Assembly: GCF_004135605.1 (NCBI RefSeq)
Contig: NZ_SDPT01000002.1
Location: forward strand, 1 to 64,000
Length of the DNA stretch: 64,000 bases
Direction of reading: 5' to 3'
From: Sphingomonas desiccabilis
Lineage (GTDB): Bacteria > Pseudomonadota > Alphaproteobacteria > Sphingomonadales > Sphingomonadaceae
Shown here: piece after piece, positions 16,451 through 26,149 of the stretch
How the letters are laid out: the number at the start of each line of letters is the position of its first letter
How positions within the stretch are numbered: position 1 is the stretch's first letter
The notes under the pieces: generated by a model
Database searches by the model: none
What the model saw: only the letters and a program-made list of their open reading frames with translations
Told to the model about the DNA's origin: nothing
Translations under genes and position numbers: made by a program

Positions 16451-17335
16451 TCAGTCCTCGATCGGCGCGACGTCTACCGAGACGGACATGGTCTGGGCGC
16501 CGGAGCCGAGCACGACGCCGTCGATCGGCGCGATCTCTGGATAGTCGCGGCCGACCGCGACGATGACATGGTCGTTCGCCATCCAGATGCCGTTGGTCGG
16601 ATCGACCCCGATCCAGCCGAGCCGGTCGCCGCACCACAGTAGCACCCAGGCGTGGGTCGCGTCCGCCCCCACCAGCCGCGGCGCGCCCGGCGGCGGCAGG
16701 GTGCGCAGATAGCCCGAGGCATAGGCGGCCGGCAGCCCGGCGGCGCGCAGGCCGGAGATCATGATCTGCGCAAAATCCTGGCAGACGCCGCCGCGCTGGG
16801 CGAAGGCGACGTGCGGGGGCGTGTCGACCAGCGTGGCGGTGGTGTCGAAGGCGAACTCGCGCTGGATGCGCTGGGCGAGCGCGATCGCCGCCTCCAGCGC
16901 GCCGCGGTCCGGATCGAGCTCCTCCGCGCACCAGGCGCCGATGTTGCGATCGAGCGGGATGTGGGGCGAGGGGAAGAGGTAGCTCGCGGGGCTCGCCGGG
17001 CCGACGTCGCGGCTGTCGCGCGCCCAGGCGGCGATCTCGGCCAGGGTCGGGTCGTCGGCGGCGGGCATCGGCAGCGGCCGGTCGACCGTCATCCGCGCGC
17101 GGCTTTCGATGGTGAGCTCCCGCTCCGGCTTTTCGACGACGAGCCGCATGACGTTGGCGAGCCCGGCCTGGGCGCGTGCGGGGGCGATCTCGCCGCCCGG
17201 CTCCACGGAGAGGTGATAGTCGTCGAGCGTCTGGCCGGACCAGAGGATCGGCTTGAGCCGCAGGTTGCATCGCGCGAAGCCGGCCGCATCGGCATATTCG
17301 AAGCGGGTCACATGGCGGATGGCATAGCGCATCAT
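16451..17335 (-). CDS. Transglutaminase-like protease-fold protein
   Basis: This 294-residue protein has the N-terminal beta region of the family (RYAIRHVTRFEY..) and a transglutaminase-like core. The catalytic triad is visible as C185 (RGGVCQDFAQ), H228 (ATHAWV) and D245 (GVDPTNG). Proteins of this type travel with circularly permuted ATP-grasp and alpha-E proteins in predicted amidoligase systems, where they may cleave or transfer the peptide tag. Its ATG overlaps the stop of the ATP-grasp/alpha-E gene (ATGA), so the two are coupled. Confidence 0.92.
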   Translation of the reverse strand: MMRYAIRHVTRFEYADAAGFARCNLRLKPILWSGQTLDDYHLSVEPGGEIAPARAQAGLANVMRLVVEKPERELTIESRARMTVDRPLPMPAADDPTLAEIAAWARDSRDVGPASPASYLFPSPHIPLDRNIGAWCAEELDPDRGALEAAIALAQRIQREFAFDTTATLVDTPPHVAFAQRGGVCQDFAQIMISGLRAAGLPAAYASGYLRTLPPPGAPRLVGADATHAWVLLWCGDRLGWIGVDPTNGIWMANDHVIVAVGRDYPEIAPIDGVVLGSGAQTMSVSVDVAPIED

Positions 17336-19818
17336 GCGAGCGTCAGCCCGGAGCCGCGCAACGGCTCGGCCCCCTGGAGGAAGTAGCGCGCGGCGATCGC
17401 GTCCGAGAGTTGCATGAGCTTGGCCTCCAATGCGCCGATGGTGGCGGGATCGAGGCTGGCGGCGGTGGCGGTGGCGACCATCGCCTGGACCGCGGCTGCC
17501 ACGGCCTGCTGCGGCTCCGCCAGCCCGGAGTCGGAGAGCACGGGAAGCCGGGCGAGATGCTCGGCGATCGCCCCCACCTGAAAGGCGATGGCGCGCGGAT
17601 TGCCGGGGTCGAGCGCGACCAGGTCCAGCACGGGCAGGCGACCGAAGCTGGTCAGATAGCGCTGGCGGTAGCTGATCTGGCTGTCGGCGAGATCGAGCAG
17701 CGTGGAGAGATCGTCCGAGGTCGCCTCGCAGCCGGCAAAGGTGCGAAGCGCGCGGGTGATCGCGAGCGCCCGCTCCAGCCGGCGGCCGAGATCGTGGAAG
17801 CGCCAGGCGTCGGTGCGCGCCATATGCTCGGCCGAGAGCCCGGCAAGGGCGGCATAGCGGCGCTGGAGCGAGCCGGCACGGTCGAGCAGCCCCCCGCGGC
17901 TGGGGTGGGGCGCGTCGAGCAGGCGCATCATGTCCGCCGACAGCCGATCGCGCGAGATGGCGCCGATGCCGGCCGCCAGCCGGTTGATCTGCCGGACGTT
18001 GTGCCACTGGCCCTCGGCGCCGTCGATCGCGACGCGGGCGAACTCGACGAGCTCGCGGCGGCGGCGGCCGGCGGGCGCGGGGGCGGCGCCCGCGTCGGCG
18101 ATCAGCGCGACCAGCCGCGCGACGGTCTCGTCGGCGAGCGCCGCACCCGTGTCCGCGCTGATCGAATGGCCGAGCAGCACGCGGGTTGCGCCCAGCAGCG
18201 CCTCGCCCCGTTCGAGATAGCGGCCGAGCCAGAAGAGATTGTCGGCGACCCGGCTGGGCAGGGTGCCGGGGTTGCGGCGCAGCTCGACCGCGCCGGCGAC
18301 GGGCAGGAGCGAGACCGGGGGCACCGGGTCGGCGCCGTGGACGCAGACGTCGGCGGACCAGCTTCCCTCGCCCATCACGGTCGCGCGGGTATCCGGCTCG
18401 CCGCCCAGGCGCGCGAAGCCGCCGGGAAGCACCGCCCACCGGCCGTCCGCATCGCGCGCGGCGAAGACACGCAGCGTGAACGGCCGTGGGGCGAGCCGCT
18501 CCCCCTCGGCAAAGGGCATGGTCGAGAGGCAGACTGCTTCCTGGCCGACATAATCCTGCGGCCGGCGTGCCATGTCCTCGGCCAGGAGCTGGCGGGCGTC
18601 GGCATCGAGATCGGCACCGAGCACGGGGCCGCCGCCCGGAAGGCCGAGCGGCACGGCGCCGAACGCGGGTGCCACCACCATCTGATCCAGGTTGGCGAGC
18701 ACGTGCGCGCGCTCGGCCGGCTGGCCGCACCACCAGGTGGCGATGTTGGGAAGCTGGAGTGGGGCGCCGTTCAGCCGCTGCGCGAGCGCGGGGAGGAAGG
18801 CGGAAAAAGCCGGTGCCTCGAGCATGCCGGCACCCGGGGCATTGGCGACGACGACGTTGCCGGCCGCCATCGCGTCGATGAGGCCGGGCACGCCGATCGT
18901 CGAGCTGGCGTCGAAGGCGAGCGGATCGAGCAGGCGGGGATCGACCCGACGGCACAGCGCGTCGATCCGCTTCAGCCCCGCGATGGTGCGGACGTAGAGC
19001 CGGTCGTCGCGGACGGCGAGGTCGGCGCCCTCGACCAGCAGGAAGCCGAGGTAGCGGGCGAGATGCGCCTGCTCGGCATAGCTGGGGTTGAGGCGGCCGG
19101 GCGTGAGCAGGCCGATGCGCGGTTCGCTGCGGCGGCAGGTGGCGGCGAGGCCGTCGCGCATGGCGGCAAAGAAGGGCGCGTGGCGGCGGACGTTGAGCCG
19201 GCCCTGCAAGCCGCCCAGCGTACGCGCGATCGCCAGCCGGTTCTCCAGCGCATAGCCGGCGCCGACCGGCGCGCGCAGATGATCGGCGAGCACGCGCCAG
19301 CGCCCGTCGGCGTCGCGGCAGAGGTCGGCGGCGAAGAAATGGAGATGGTGGCCGCCCGGCGGCGTCACCCCCACCATCGGCCGCAGGAACAAGGGGCTGC
19401 CGGTGACCAGGGCAGCCGGGATCGCGCCATCCGACACCAGGCGTCCGGGGCCGTAGAGATCGGCCGTCACCGCCTCGACCAGTTCGGCGCGCTCGGCGAT
19501 GCCGGCGGCGATCGCCTGCCACTCGGTGCTGTCGATCAGCAGCGGGACCGGCGACAGCGGCCAGCGGCGCTCCTCGCTCTCGCCGGGCATGCGGTGGCCG
19601 AGGCCGATGTCGTCGGCCTGGCGCTGCGCGCGTTCGCGGGCGTGGCCGAGCGAGTCGCCCGCGGCGGCGGCAAGCTCCTCCAGGGCCGCGAGCCAGGCGG
19701 CGCGGCCCGCCGAATCGCACAGCACGTCGCCGGCAGGCGCCTGGGCGCAATAATCGGCGGCCCAGCGGCCGGCGATGGTGCGAGCGTCGAACAGGCTGGC
19801 TAGGGCGGGGCTCGCCAA
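17332..19818 (-). CDS. Circularly permuted ATP-grasp / alpha-E domain fusion protein
   Basis: This protein of about 828 residues joins two parts. The first (about 50-480) is a circularly permuted type-2 ATP-grasp domain, with segments RPMVGVTPPGGHHLHFFAAD, LTPGRLNPSYAEQAHLARYLG and FVGQ..-like YVGQEAVCLSTMP. The second (about 505-815) is an all-helical alpha-E (DUF403) domain beginning SRVADNLFWLGRYLERGEALL. In many bacteria these are separate genes beside a transglutaminase. The set was predicted by comparative genomics to be an amidoligase/peptide-modification system. The start is taken as TTG at 19818 because GGAG lies seven bases before it; a TTG 13 codons upstream is also open. Confidence 0.9.
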   Translation of the reverse strand: MASPALASLFDARTIAGRWAADYCAQAPAGDVLCDSAGRAAWLAALEELAAAAGDSLGHARERAQRQADDIGLGHRMPGESEERRWPLSPVPLLIDSTEWQAIAAGIAERAELVEAVTADLYGPGRLVSDGAIPAALVTGSPLFLRPMVGVTPPGGHHLHFFAADLCRDADGRWRVLADHLRAPVGAGYALENRLAIARTLGGLQGRLNVRRHAPFFAAMRDGLAATCRRSEPRIGLLTPGRLNPSYAEQAHLARYLGFLLVEGADLAVRDDRLYVRTIAGLKRIDALCRRVDPRLLDPLAFDASSTIGVPGLIDAMAAGNVVVANAPGAGMLEAPAFSAFLPALAQRLNGAPLQLPNIATWWCGQPAERAHVLANLDQMVVAPAFGAVPLGLPGGGPVLGADLDADARQLLAEDMARRPQDYVGQEAVCLSTMPFAEGERLAPRPFTLRVFAARDADGRWAVLPGGFARLGGEPDTRATVMGEGSWSADVCVHGADPVPPVSLLPVAGAVELRRNPGTLPSRVADNLFWLGRYLERGEALLGATRVLLGHSISADTGAALADETVARLVALIADAGAAPAPAGRRRRELVEFARVAIDGAEGQWHNVRQINRLAAGIGAISRDRLSADMMRLLDAPHPSRGGLLDRAGSLQRRYAALAGLSAEHMARTDAWRFHDLGRRLERALAITRALRTFAGCEATSDDLSTLLDLADSQISYRQRYLTSFGRLPVLDLVALDPGNPRAIAFQVGAIAEHLARLPVLSDSGLAEPQQAVAAAVQAMVATATAASLDPATIGALEAKLMQLSDAIAARYFLQGAEPLRGSGLTLA

Positions 19819-19899
19819 TTCAACACTCCGGTTGCAGCTGGAGGGTGTCGACCACAATCCGTGCCGCGGTGCAACCGCAGGTGGTGGCGGCGTGCTCCG

Positions 19900-22422
19900 T
19901 CAAAGGTCCGGCAGTGGCTGGTCGGCGATGCCCCAACCGGCGAGGCCGCGTCCGTTGGCGCGCTCGATGAGCTCGGCGGCATCGTGGATCGAGAAGCGCT
20001 TGGGCGTCTCGATGTCGCCGAATTCGGCCCAGCTGACCGGGGCCGCCACATGGGCGCCCGGACGCGCGCGCGCCGAATAGGGCATGACGGCGGTGGCGCC
20101 GCGTTGGTTGCGCAGCCAGTCGATGAAGATGCGGCCGACCCGCTTCGCCTTGGACATGGTGGCGACAAAGCGCTCGGGCTCGGCGGCGGCCAGGGCGCGG
20201 GCGAAGCGATCGGCGAAGGACTTCACCGCCGGCCATTCCGCCTGCGGCGTGAGCGGCACGACGACGTGCACGCCCTTGCCACCCGACAGCATCGGGAAGC
20301 TCGCGAGCCCCATGTCGGCCAGGTGGCGCTTCAGATCCTCGGCCGCGCGCTGGACGTCCTTCCAGTCGAGCCCCTCGTCGGGGTCGAGGTCGAACACCAG
20401 CCGGTCGGGACGCTCGACATCCTCGGCGCGCGATCCCCAGCCGTGGAATTCGATCGTGCCCATCTGCACGCAGGCCATGAGGCCATCGAGGTCGCGGACG
20501 TAGAGATAGGGCTGGGTCGAGCCGTCCTTCTCGCGAATGTCGACATGGTCGACATGGTCGCCGAAGCTGCCGGCATCGTGCTTCTGGAAGAAGCACTGCT
20601 TGGCGCGGCCTTGGGGGCAGCGGACCAGGCTGATCGGGCGGTTGGCGACCCAGGGCAGCATGATCGGCGAGACCTGGGCGATGTAGGTGGCGAGATCGCC
20701 CTTGGTGAGCCCGTCCTCTGGAAAGATCACCCGGTCCGGGTTGGTGATCTTGACCGAGGAGGCGGGCACCTCCGGCTCGCCGCGGGGTGGCGCGACAGGG
20801 AGCTCCTCGGGCGTCTCGGCGACCACCTCCTCCGGGCGCTTGTCCTCGCGCAGCGCGACGAAGCTCGCGTGGCGGATGACCTGCTCGGCGGTGAATTCGG
20901 CAAAGGCGACTTCGGCGACGAGCTTCGGCTTCACCCAATGCGCGCCGCGGGCTGCCGCGCGGGGGACGGAGACGGGCGGGGTCTTGGTGGCGATCCTGTG
21001 GAGGCGCCGGCGCAGGTCGTCGATGGTGTCTGCGTTGAAGCCGGTGCCGACCTTGCCGGCGTAGACCAGCCCGTCGGGCCCGTTCACCGCCAGCAGCAGC
21101 GAGCGCAGGCCGCGGCTGGCGGCGGTCGAGGGCGACCAGCCGACAATCACGAACTCCTGCCGACGGATGCACTTGGTCTTGAGCCAGCCCTTGGAGCGGG
21201 TGCCGCGATAGGGGGCATCGGCGCGCTTGGAGACGACGCCCTCATAGCCCTCCCGGCACATCGCCTCGAACAGCTTCTCGCCGGCGCCGACGACATGCTC
21301 GGAATAGTGGAGGCGGGCGTCGACATTCTCGATCAGCGGGCGCAGCCGGTCCTTGCGCTGGACCTGCGGCAGGGCACGCAGGTCCTCGCCATCCACCTCA
21401 AGCAAGTCGAAGGCGAAGAAGGCCATGTCGCCGCCGTTGCTGATCGCCTCCTGCAGCGTCGAGAAGTCAGGGCGGCCGTCCTTGAACGCGACGATCTCGC
21501 CGTCGATCAGCGCGCTGTCGGCGGGGATGGCGGCGGCGGCTTCGGCGATGCCGGGGAACTTGGCCGTCCAGTCGAGACCGCTGCGGGTGTAGATGGTGGG
21601 GCCGCCCTTGCCGATCGCGACCAGGGCGCGATAGCCGTCGTACTTCACCTCGTGCAGCCAGGTGTTGCCGGCTGGCACGGCGTCGACCAGCGTGCACAAC
21701 TGCGGCTCGGTGAAGGCGGGGCGCTTGCCGCCTTGCGCGGTCTTTGCGCGAGACTTGGCGGGGGCGCGGGGCTCGGGCTTGGCGGCGGCCTTGGTGGCCG
21801 GTTTGGCAGCCGGCTTCGCCTTCGCCTTGGGCTTGGTCGCGCCCTTCTTGCCGGCGGCGATCTCGTCCATGGTGCGGCCGGTCTTGACGCTGGTGAGCGC
21901 GGTTTCGACCAGTGTGTCGGCACCGCCGGCCTCCGCGTCGTCGATCTTGCGCAGCAGCCAGTTCTCGTTCTTCTCGCGGCCGCGCGGCTTCAGCCGGATC
22001 AGCAGCCACTCGCCCTTCATCCGCTCGCCGTCGAGGACGAAGTGGAGATGGCCCTTCTCCAGGTCCTTGGCCGACTTGCCGGCGATCGGCGCCCAGGTGC
22101 CGTCGTCCCACAGCATCACCGTGCCGCCGCCATACTCGCCCTTGGGGATGGTCCCTTCGAAGTCGCCGTAGGAGAGCGGATGGTCTTCGGTCCGCACCGC
22201 CAGCCGTTTCTGGTCGGGATCGAGGCTGGGGCCGCGCGTCACCGCCCAGCTCTTGAGCACGCCGTCCAGTTCGAGGCGGAAGTCCCAGTGGAGGCGGGTC
22301 GCGTCGTGCTTCTGGACGATGAAGCGGTTGCCGTGGCCGGGCTCCAGCGTGCCGGCGGGCTCGGCGGTGCGGCTGAAGTCGCGCTTGGCGTTGTAGAGGG
22401 CGAGGGGGTCGGTCTTGGCCAT
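19900..22422 (-). CDS. ligD: ATP-dependent DNA ligase D (LigD), multidomain
   Basis: This 840-residue non-homologous end-joining enzyme has the order phosphoesterase, ligase, polymerase. The 3'-phosphoesterase part (1-170) holds KHDATRLHWDFRLELDG. A Lys/Ala/Pro-rich linker lies at 192-235. The ligase part has the nucleotidyl lysine K260 in EVKYDGYR. The polymerase part (about 560-830) has FHGWGSR and the metal pair D678/D680 in FDLDPDEGLDW. All catalytic motifs are intact. Ku lies just upstream on the same strand at 22551-23483, its usual partner for recruiting LigD to DNA ends. Confidence 0.97.
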   Translation of the reverse strand: MAKTDPLALYNAKRDFSRTAEPAGTLEPGHGNRFIVQKHDATRLHWDFRLELDGVLKSWAVTRGPSLDPDQKRLAVRTEDHPLSYGDFEGTIPKGEYGGGTVMLWDDGTWAPIAGKSAKDLEKGHLHFVLDGERMKGEWLLIRLKPRGREKNENWLLRKIDDAEAGGADTLVETALTSVKTGRTMDEIAAGKKGATKPKAKAKPAAKPATKAAAKPEPRAPAKSRAKTAQGGKRPAFTEPQLCTLVDAVPAGNTWLHEVKYDGYRALVAIGKGGPTIYTRSGLDWTAKFPGIAEAAAAIPADSALIDGEIVAFKDGRPDFSTLQEAISNGGDMAFFAFDLLEVDGEDLRALPQVQRKDRLRPLIENVDARLHYSEHVVGAGEKLFEAMCREGYEGVVSKRADAPYRGTRSKGWLKTKCIRRQEFVIVGWSPSTAASRGLRSLLLAVNGPDGLVYAGKVGTGFNADTIDDLRRRLHRIATKTPPVSVPRAAARGAHWVKPKLVAEVAFAEFTAEQVIRHASFVALREDKRPEEVVAETPEELPVAPPRGEPEVPASSVKITNPDRVIFPEDGLTKGDLATYIAQVSPIMLPWVANRPISLVRCPQGRAKQCFFQKHDAGSFGDHVDHVDIREKDGSTQPYLYVRDLDGLMACVQMGTIEFHGWGSRAEDVERPDRLVFDLDPDEGLDWKDVQRAAEDLKRHLADMGLASFPMLSGGKGVHVVVPLTPQAEWPAVKSFADRFARALAAAEPERFVATMSKAKRVGRIFIDWLRNQRGATAVMPYSARARPGAHVAAPVSWAEFGDIETPKRFSIHDAAELIERANGRGLAGWGIADQPLPDL

Positions 22423-22443
22423 GTCAGGCTGCGCTCGTCTCGC

Positions 22444-22469
22444 GTACCCCGGCGAAGGCCGGGGTCCAG
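22444..22469 (+). repeat. 26-bp palindromic repeat, copy 2
   Basis: This is a forward copy in the 128-base gap between the Ku stop and the LigD start. A second, related inverted repeat with arms GGATCCCGGC and GCCGGGATAC lies at 22502-22528. Confidence 0.75.
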
Positions 22470-22501
22470 CTGGGACTCACCAGCCGCTGCCCTGCTGGGC
22501 T

Positions 22502-22528
22502 CTGGATCCCGGCCTGCGCCGGGATACG
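22502..22528. repeat. Related hairpin repeat between ku and ligD
   Basis: The element CTGGATCCCGGCCTGCGCC GGGATAC forms a hairpin and resembles one half of the compound repeat seen at 29501 and 38224. Together with the 22444 copy it fills most of the space between ku and ligD and could attenuate readthrough into ligD. Confidence 0.6.
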
Positions 22529-22550
22529 GGTCAAGGGCGTAAGGCGGCGG

Positions 22551-23483
22551 TCAGGCACGTTTGCGGGCCGGGGCCTTGGCGGCGGGCTTGGCGGCCGACT
22601 TCTTCGCAGCCGTCTTGCGCGCGGGCTTGTCTTCGGCGTCGTTCGCCGCCGCCTTGCTCGCGGCACGCTTCTTCGGCGCCGGCTTCGTGTCGCCGGGCTT
22701 CTCCAGCGACTTCTTGAGCGCGGCCATCAGGTCGACGACGTTGGAGCCGGACGGGCGGGCGTCCGCGTCGTCGGTGGTGTCGACGATCTTGCCCTTGGAC
22801 TTCTTTTTGCGCTCGATCAGGTCCTTGAGCGCATCGACGTAGCGGTCGTGGAACTCCTGGGGATCGAACTTGGCGGTCTTTTTGGCGATCAGCGTCTCGG
22901 CGAGATCGAGCAGGTCCTCGTCGGGCTTCTCGTCGGGGATGTCGCGGAAATAGCCCTGGGCGCGGTGCACCTCGTCGGCGTAGCGCAGCGTTTCCAGAAT
23001 CATGCCGCGGCCGCACGGCTTCAGGCTCACCACATATTCGCGGCCGCGGAGCGCGAGCTGGCCCAGACCCACCTTCTTGGTGCGGCGAAGCGCTTCGCGC
23101 AGCACGATGAACGCCTCTTCGGCGAGGTCGTCGGCGGGGACCACGAAATAGGGTTTCTCGTAGTAGAGCACGTCGATCTCGTGCGCGTCGACGAATTGGG
23201 TGAGCTCCAGCGTCTTCTTGGACTCGAGCTTCACGGCGTCGATCTCATCCTGTTCGAGCAGGATGTAGTTGCCCTTCTCGACCTCATAGCCCTTGACGAT
23301 CTCGTCGGGGTCGACCGGGCCGACGCCAGCCACGCTCTTTTCGTACTTGATGGGCTTGCCGGTCGGCTCGTGAATTTGCCGGAAGGAGACCGCCGCGCCC
23401 GACTTGGTCGCCGTGTAGATCTCCACGGGGATCGACACCAGCGCGAGCCGTATCTGCCCCTGCCAATAGGCCCTTGCCGCCAT
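22551..23483 (-). CDS. ku: Non-homologous end-joining protein Ku
   Basis: This is a 310-residue bacterial Ku, which binds double-strand ends as a ring and recruits LigD. The core runs from [23 protein letters not shown] to about residue 250, including [16 protein letters not shown] and [22 protein letters not shown]. The last about 60 residues are a Lys/Ala-rich tail, a feature known to help DNA and LigD contacts. The start is the ATG with AAGGAA upstream; a longer reading frame begins ten codons earlier. It is divergent from pdxH. Confidence 0.96.
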   Translation of the reverse strand: MAARAYWQGQIRLALVSIPVEIYTATKSGAAVSFRQIHEPTGKPIKYEKSVAGVGPVDPDEIVKGYEVEKGNYILLEQDEIDAVKLESKKTLELTQFVDAHEIDVLYYEKPYFVVPADDLAEEAFIVLREALRRTKKVGLGQLALRGREYVVSLKPCGRGMILETLRYADEVHRAQGYFRDIPDEKPDEDLLDLAETLIAKKTAKFDPQEFHDRYVDALKDLIERKKKSKGKIVDTTDDADARPSGSNVVDLMAALKKSLEKPGDTKPAPKKRAASKAAANDAEDKPARKTAAKKSAAKPAAKAPARKRA

Positions 23484-23605
23484 CGCCGTTTCCTTGTTGC
23501 GCAACCGATTCAATTCCCAGGAGAAAGAGTCGTTCCCGCCGCCCGGCGGAATCGCCGCGAGGGCCAGGGGTGCGAAACCGCGCCAACCGGCGTATAGGGC
23601 CGCGC

Positions 23606-24187
23606 ATGACGACCGACCCTTTCGCGCTGTTCGACACCTGGCTGGACGAAGCCGCGGCGAGCGAGCCCAACGACCCCAATGCCATGGCGCTGGCCACGGC
23701 GGACGCGGGCGGGCGCCCGTCGGTGCGCGAGGTGCTGCTGAAGGGCCATGGCCCGGAGCTGGGCTTCGTCTTCTACACCAATCGCGAGAGCCGGAAGGGC
23801 AGCGACCTCGCCGCCAATCCTCAGGCGGCGCTGCTGTTCCACTGGAAGGGGCTGCGCCGGCAGGTGCGGATCGAAGGCGCCGTGGTGCAGGCGAGCGATG
23901 CCGAGTCGGACGTATATTTCGCGTCGCGGCCGCGCGACTCGCAGCTCGGCGCCTGGGCGTCGCTCCAGTCGCGCCCGCTGGAGGCGCGCGAGCGCTTCGA
24001 GGAGCGGTTCGCCGAAGTGCAGGCGCGCTTTGCGGGCGGCGACGTGCCGCGCCCGCCGCACTGGGGGGGCTATCGCGTCGTGCCCGACACGATCGAGTTC
24101 TGGCAAGACCGCGCCTATCGCCTGCACGAACGCCGCCTGTTCACCCGTACCGCCGACGGCTGGACCGAGGGGCTGCTGTTCCCATGA
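23606..24187 (+). CDS. pdxH: Pyridoxamine 5'-phosphate oxidase
   Basis: This FMN enzyme makes pyridoxal phosphate from the pyridoxamine or pyridoxine phosphate. The 193-residue protein has [52 protein letters not shown] and the C-terminal [22 protein letters not shown] characteristic of PdxH. ATG follows GGGCCGCGC without a strong ribosome site. Its stop overlaps the next start (ATGA), opening a three-gene coupled unit. Confidence 0.96.
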   Translation: MTTDPFALFDTWLDEAAASEPNDPNAMALATADAGGRPSVREVLLKGHGPELGFVFYTNRESRKGSDLAANPQAALLFHWKGLRRQVRIEGAVVQASDAESDVYFASRPRDSQLGAWASLQSRPLEARERFEERFAEVQARFAGGDVPRPPHWGGYRVVPDTIEFWQDRAYRLHERRLFTRTADGWTEGLLFP

Positions 24188-25137
24188 CCGAGGCCGAGCG
24201 CGGGCGGATCATTCCCTATGCGGTGCGCGCCGCGATCGCGTCGGTCGCGATGGCGCTGGCGCTGCTTTCGCTCAAGGGCGTGGCGGCCTGGACCACGGGC
24301 TCGGTGGCGATGCTCGGCAGCCTGGCCGACACCGCGCTCGACCTGCTCGCCAGCCTCGTGACGCTCTACGGCGTGCGGCTGGCGGCGACGCCCGCCGATC
24401 ACGACCACCGTTTCGGCCACGGCAAGGCGGAGGCGCTGGCGGCGCTGTTCCAGGTCGCGCTGATCGCCGCCTCCGCGGTCGGCATCGCGTGGCGCGCGAT
24501 CGGCGCCTTTGCCGAGCCCGGCGAGACCGCCGACCCGCAGTTCGGCATCGGCGTGTCGGTGGTGGCGATCGTCGCCACCTTTGCGCTGCTCGCCTACCAG
24601 CGCGCGATCATCCGCAAGACCGGATCGGTCGCGGTGCGCGCGGACAGCGTCCACTATCAGTCGGACCTGCTGCTCAACCTGGCCGTGATCGCGGCGATCG
24701 CTCTCGATCAATATGTCGGCTGGTCCGGCGCCGATCCGGTGTTCGGCATCGCCATCGCGCTGTGGCTCGCCTGGGGTGCGTTCCGCGCGTCGAGCCAGGC
24801 GATCGACCAGCTGATGGACAAGGAGTGGCCGGAGTCCGAGCGGCGGGCATTCCTGGACGTGGCGGCGCGCCAGGACGGGCTGCGCGGTATCCATGACTTC
24901 CGCACGCGCCGCTCCGGCAGCCACGACTTCGCGCAGTTCCACATGGAGGTGGACCGCACGCTCAGCGTCGCCGAGGCGCACGACATCGTGGAGGCGGTGG
25001 AGAAGAACCTGCGCCGCGCCTATCCGCGGGTGGAGGTGCTGATCCACCTCGACCCTGAAGGGCACGTCGACACCGACAATCCGCTGGTGGAAGCGGACGT
25101 GACGCCGCACTGGTTCGGCAAGCGGGTGGGAGGATGA
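24184..25137 (+). CDS. Cation diffusion facilitator (FieF-like) metal efflux protein
   Basis: This 317-residue inner-membrane transporter has about six hydrophobic segments. Metal-binding residues of the FieF branch are visible: [13 protein letters not shown] in the second segment and [17 protein letters not shown] after the third. The paired site appears as [14 protein letters not shown], and the cytosolic domain includes [19 protein letters not shown]. Such proteins export Fe2+ or Zn2+ in exchange for protons. Starts and stops overlap both neighbours by four bases. Confidence 0.93.
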   Translation: MTEAERGRIIPYAVRAAIASVAMALALLSLKGVAAWTTGSVAMLGSLADTALDLLASLVTLYGVRLAATPADHDHRFGHGKAEALAALFQVALIAASAVGIAWRAIGAFAEPGETADPQFGIGVSVVAIVATFALLAYQRAIIRKTGSVAVRADSVHYQSDLLLNLAVIAAIALDQYVGWSGADPVFGIAIALWLAWGAFRASSQAIDQLMDKEWPESERRAFLDVAARQDGLRGIHDFRTRRSGSHDFAQFHMEVDRTLSVAEAHDIVEAVEKNLRRAYPRVEVLIHLDPEGHVDTDNPLVEADVTPHWFGKRVGG

Positions 25138-25934
25138 GCATGCGGGTACCGTTCACGCAGGTCGATGCGTTCGCCGACACGGCCTTCGCCGGCAATCCGG
25201 CGGCGGTGCTCCAGCTCGAGGCTTGGCCCGACGACGCGGTGCTCCAGCAGGTCGCGGCCGAGAACAACCTGTCGGAGACCGCCTTTCTGGTGCCCGACGC
25301 GAGCGGCGAGGCCGATCGCGAGCTGCGCTGGTTCACCCCCACGGAGGAGGTGATGCTGTGCGGCCATGCGACGCTGGCGAGCGGCCACACGCTGCTGTCG
25401 GCCGATCCGGCGCTGGAGCGGGTGCGGTTCCGCACGCGCCGTGCCGGGGTGCTGGAGGTGGCGCGCGACGGCGACGGCTATGCGATGGTGCTGCCCGCCT
25501 GGGCGCCCGAGCCGAAGCCGCTGCCGGAGATCGTCGCGGCGCTTGGCTGCGCGGTGGAGGAGACGCTGTGGCACGCCAACGGCTATGCGCTGGCGGTGGT
25601 GGCGCGTGCCGAGACGGTCGAGCAGCTCCAGCCCGATGCCCCCGGGTTGATGGTGGCGGGCGAGGCGATCGTGATCGTCACCGCGCCGGGCCGCGACACC
25701 GACGTGATCAGCCGGGTGTTCGCACCGGGTTGCGGCATCGCCGAGGACCCGGTGACGGGTTCCGCCCATGCGGTGATGGCGAACTATTGGACGCAGCGGC
25801 TGGGGCGCGACCGCTTCACCGCCTATCAGGCGAGCGCGCGCGGCGGGCGGCTGAACGTGCGGCTGGACGGGGACCGTGCGGTCCTGGGCGGGCGCTGCGT
25901 CACGGTGATCGAGGGCAGCTTCCTGCTGCCGTAA
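25134..25934 (+). CDS. PhzF-family isomerase
   Basis: This 266-residue protein has the two-fold PhzF layout. TQVDAFADTAFAGNPAAV opens the first half, with NLSETAFL carrying the likely catalytic glutamate and LCGHATLASGH. The second half contains GIAEDPVTGSAHAV. Members isomerise or epimerise small substrates; the phenazine enzyme is only one branch. No phenazine genes are nearby, so the substrate is unknown. It overlaps the cation-efflux gene (ATGA) and is followed by a large inverted repeat. Confidence 0.92.
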   Translation: MSMRVPFTQVDAFADTAFAGNPAAVLQLEAWPDDAVLQQVAAENNLSETAFLVPDASGEADRELRWFTPTEEVMLCGHATLASGHTLLSADPALERVRFRTRRAGVLEVARDGDGYAMVLPAWAPEPKPLPEIVAALGCAVEETLWHANGYALAVVARAETVEQLQPDAPGLMVAGEAIVIVTAPGRDTDVISRVFAPGCGIAEDPVTGSAHAVMANYWTQRLGRDRFTAYQASARGGRLNVRLDGDRAVLGGRCVTVIEGSFLLP

Positions 25935-25992
25935 GGGTGGGAAGGCTGAGGGTATTGTGCCCTTTCTTCCCCGTTCGTGCCGAGTAGAGACC

Positions 25993-26098
25993 GAGTAGCT
26001 GCGCCAGCAGCGCATCGAGGGCTCGTATCGAGGTACGGTTCCGAGCGCCAACCTGTCTCTCGATACGCCCTCTCGATACGCGGCTGCGCCGCTACTCG
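25993..26098. repeat. Long imperfect inverted repeat between phzF-like and mnmA genes
   Basis: Two arms of about 40 bases (25993-26033 and 26056-26098) are imperfect reverse complements of each other. They share CTCGATACG, CCCTCGAT/CTCTCGATACG and GCGCxGCTACTCG blocks. The right arm also repeats CTCTCGATACGC directly. It lies between convergent genes and could form a large hairpin that ends transcription from both sides. It belongs to neither of the other two repeat families of this window. Confidence 0.75.
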
Positions 26099-26149
26099 AT
26101 GGCTACTCGAGAAGAACGGGAATGGGTGGTGCCGGGGTGCTGCTCAACC

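Noticed and set aside
16451-19750. A continuous 1099-codon minus frame through the ATP-grasp region into the transglutaminase
   Set aside because: Only its last 294 residues are a real protein; the upstream part is an Arg/Pro/Ala-rich out-of-frame reading of the ATP-grasp/alpha-E gene.
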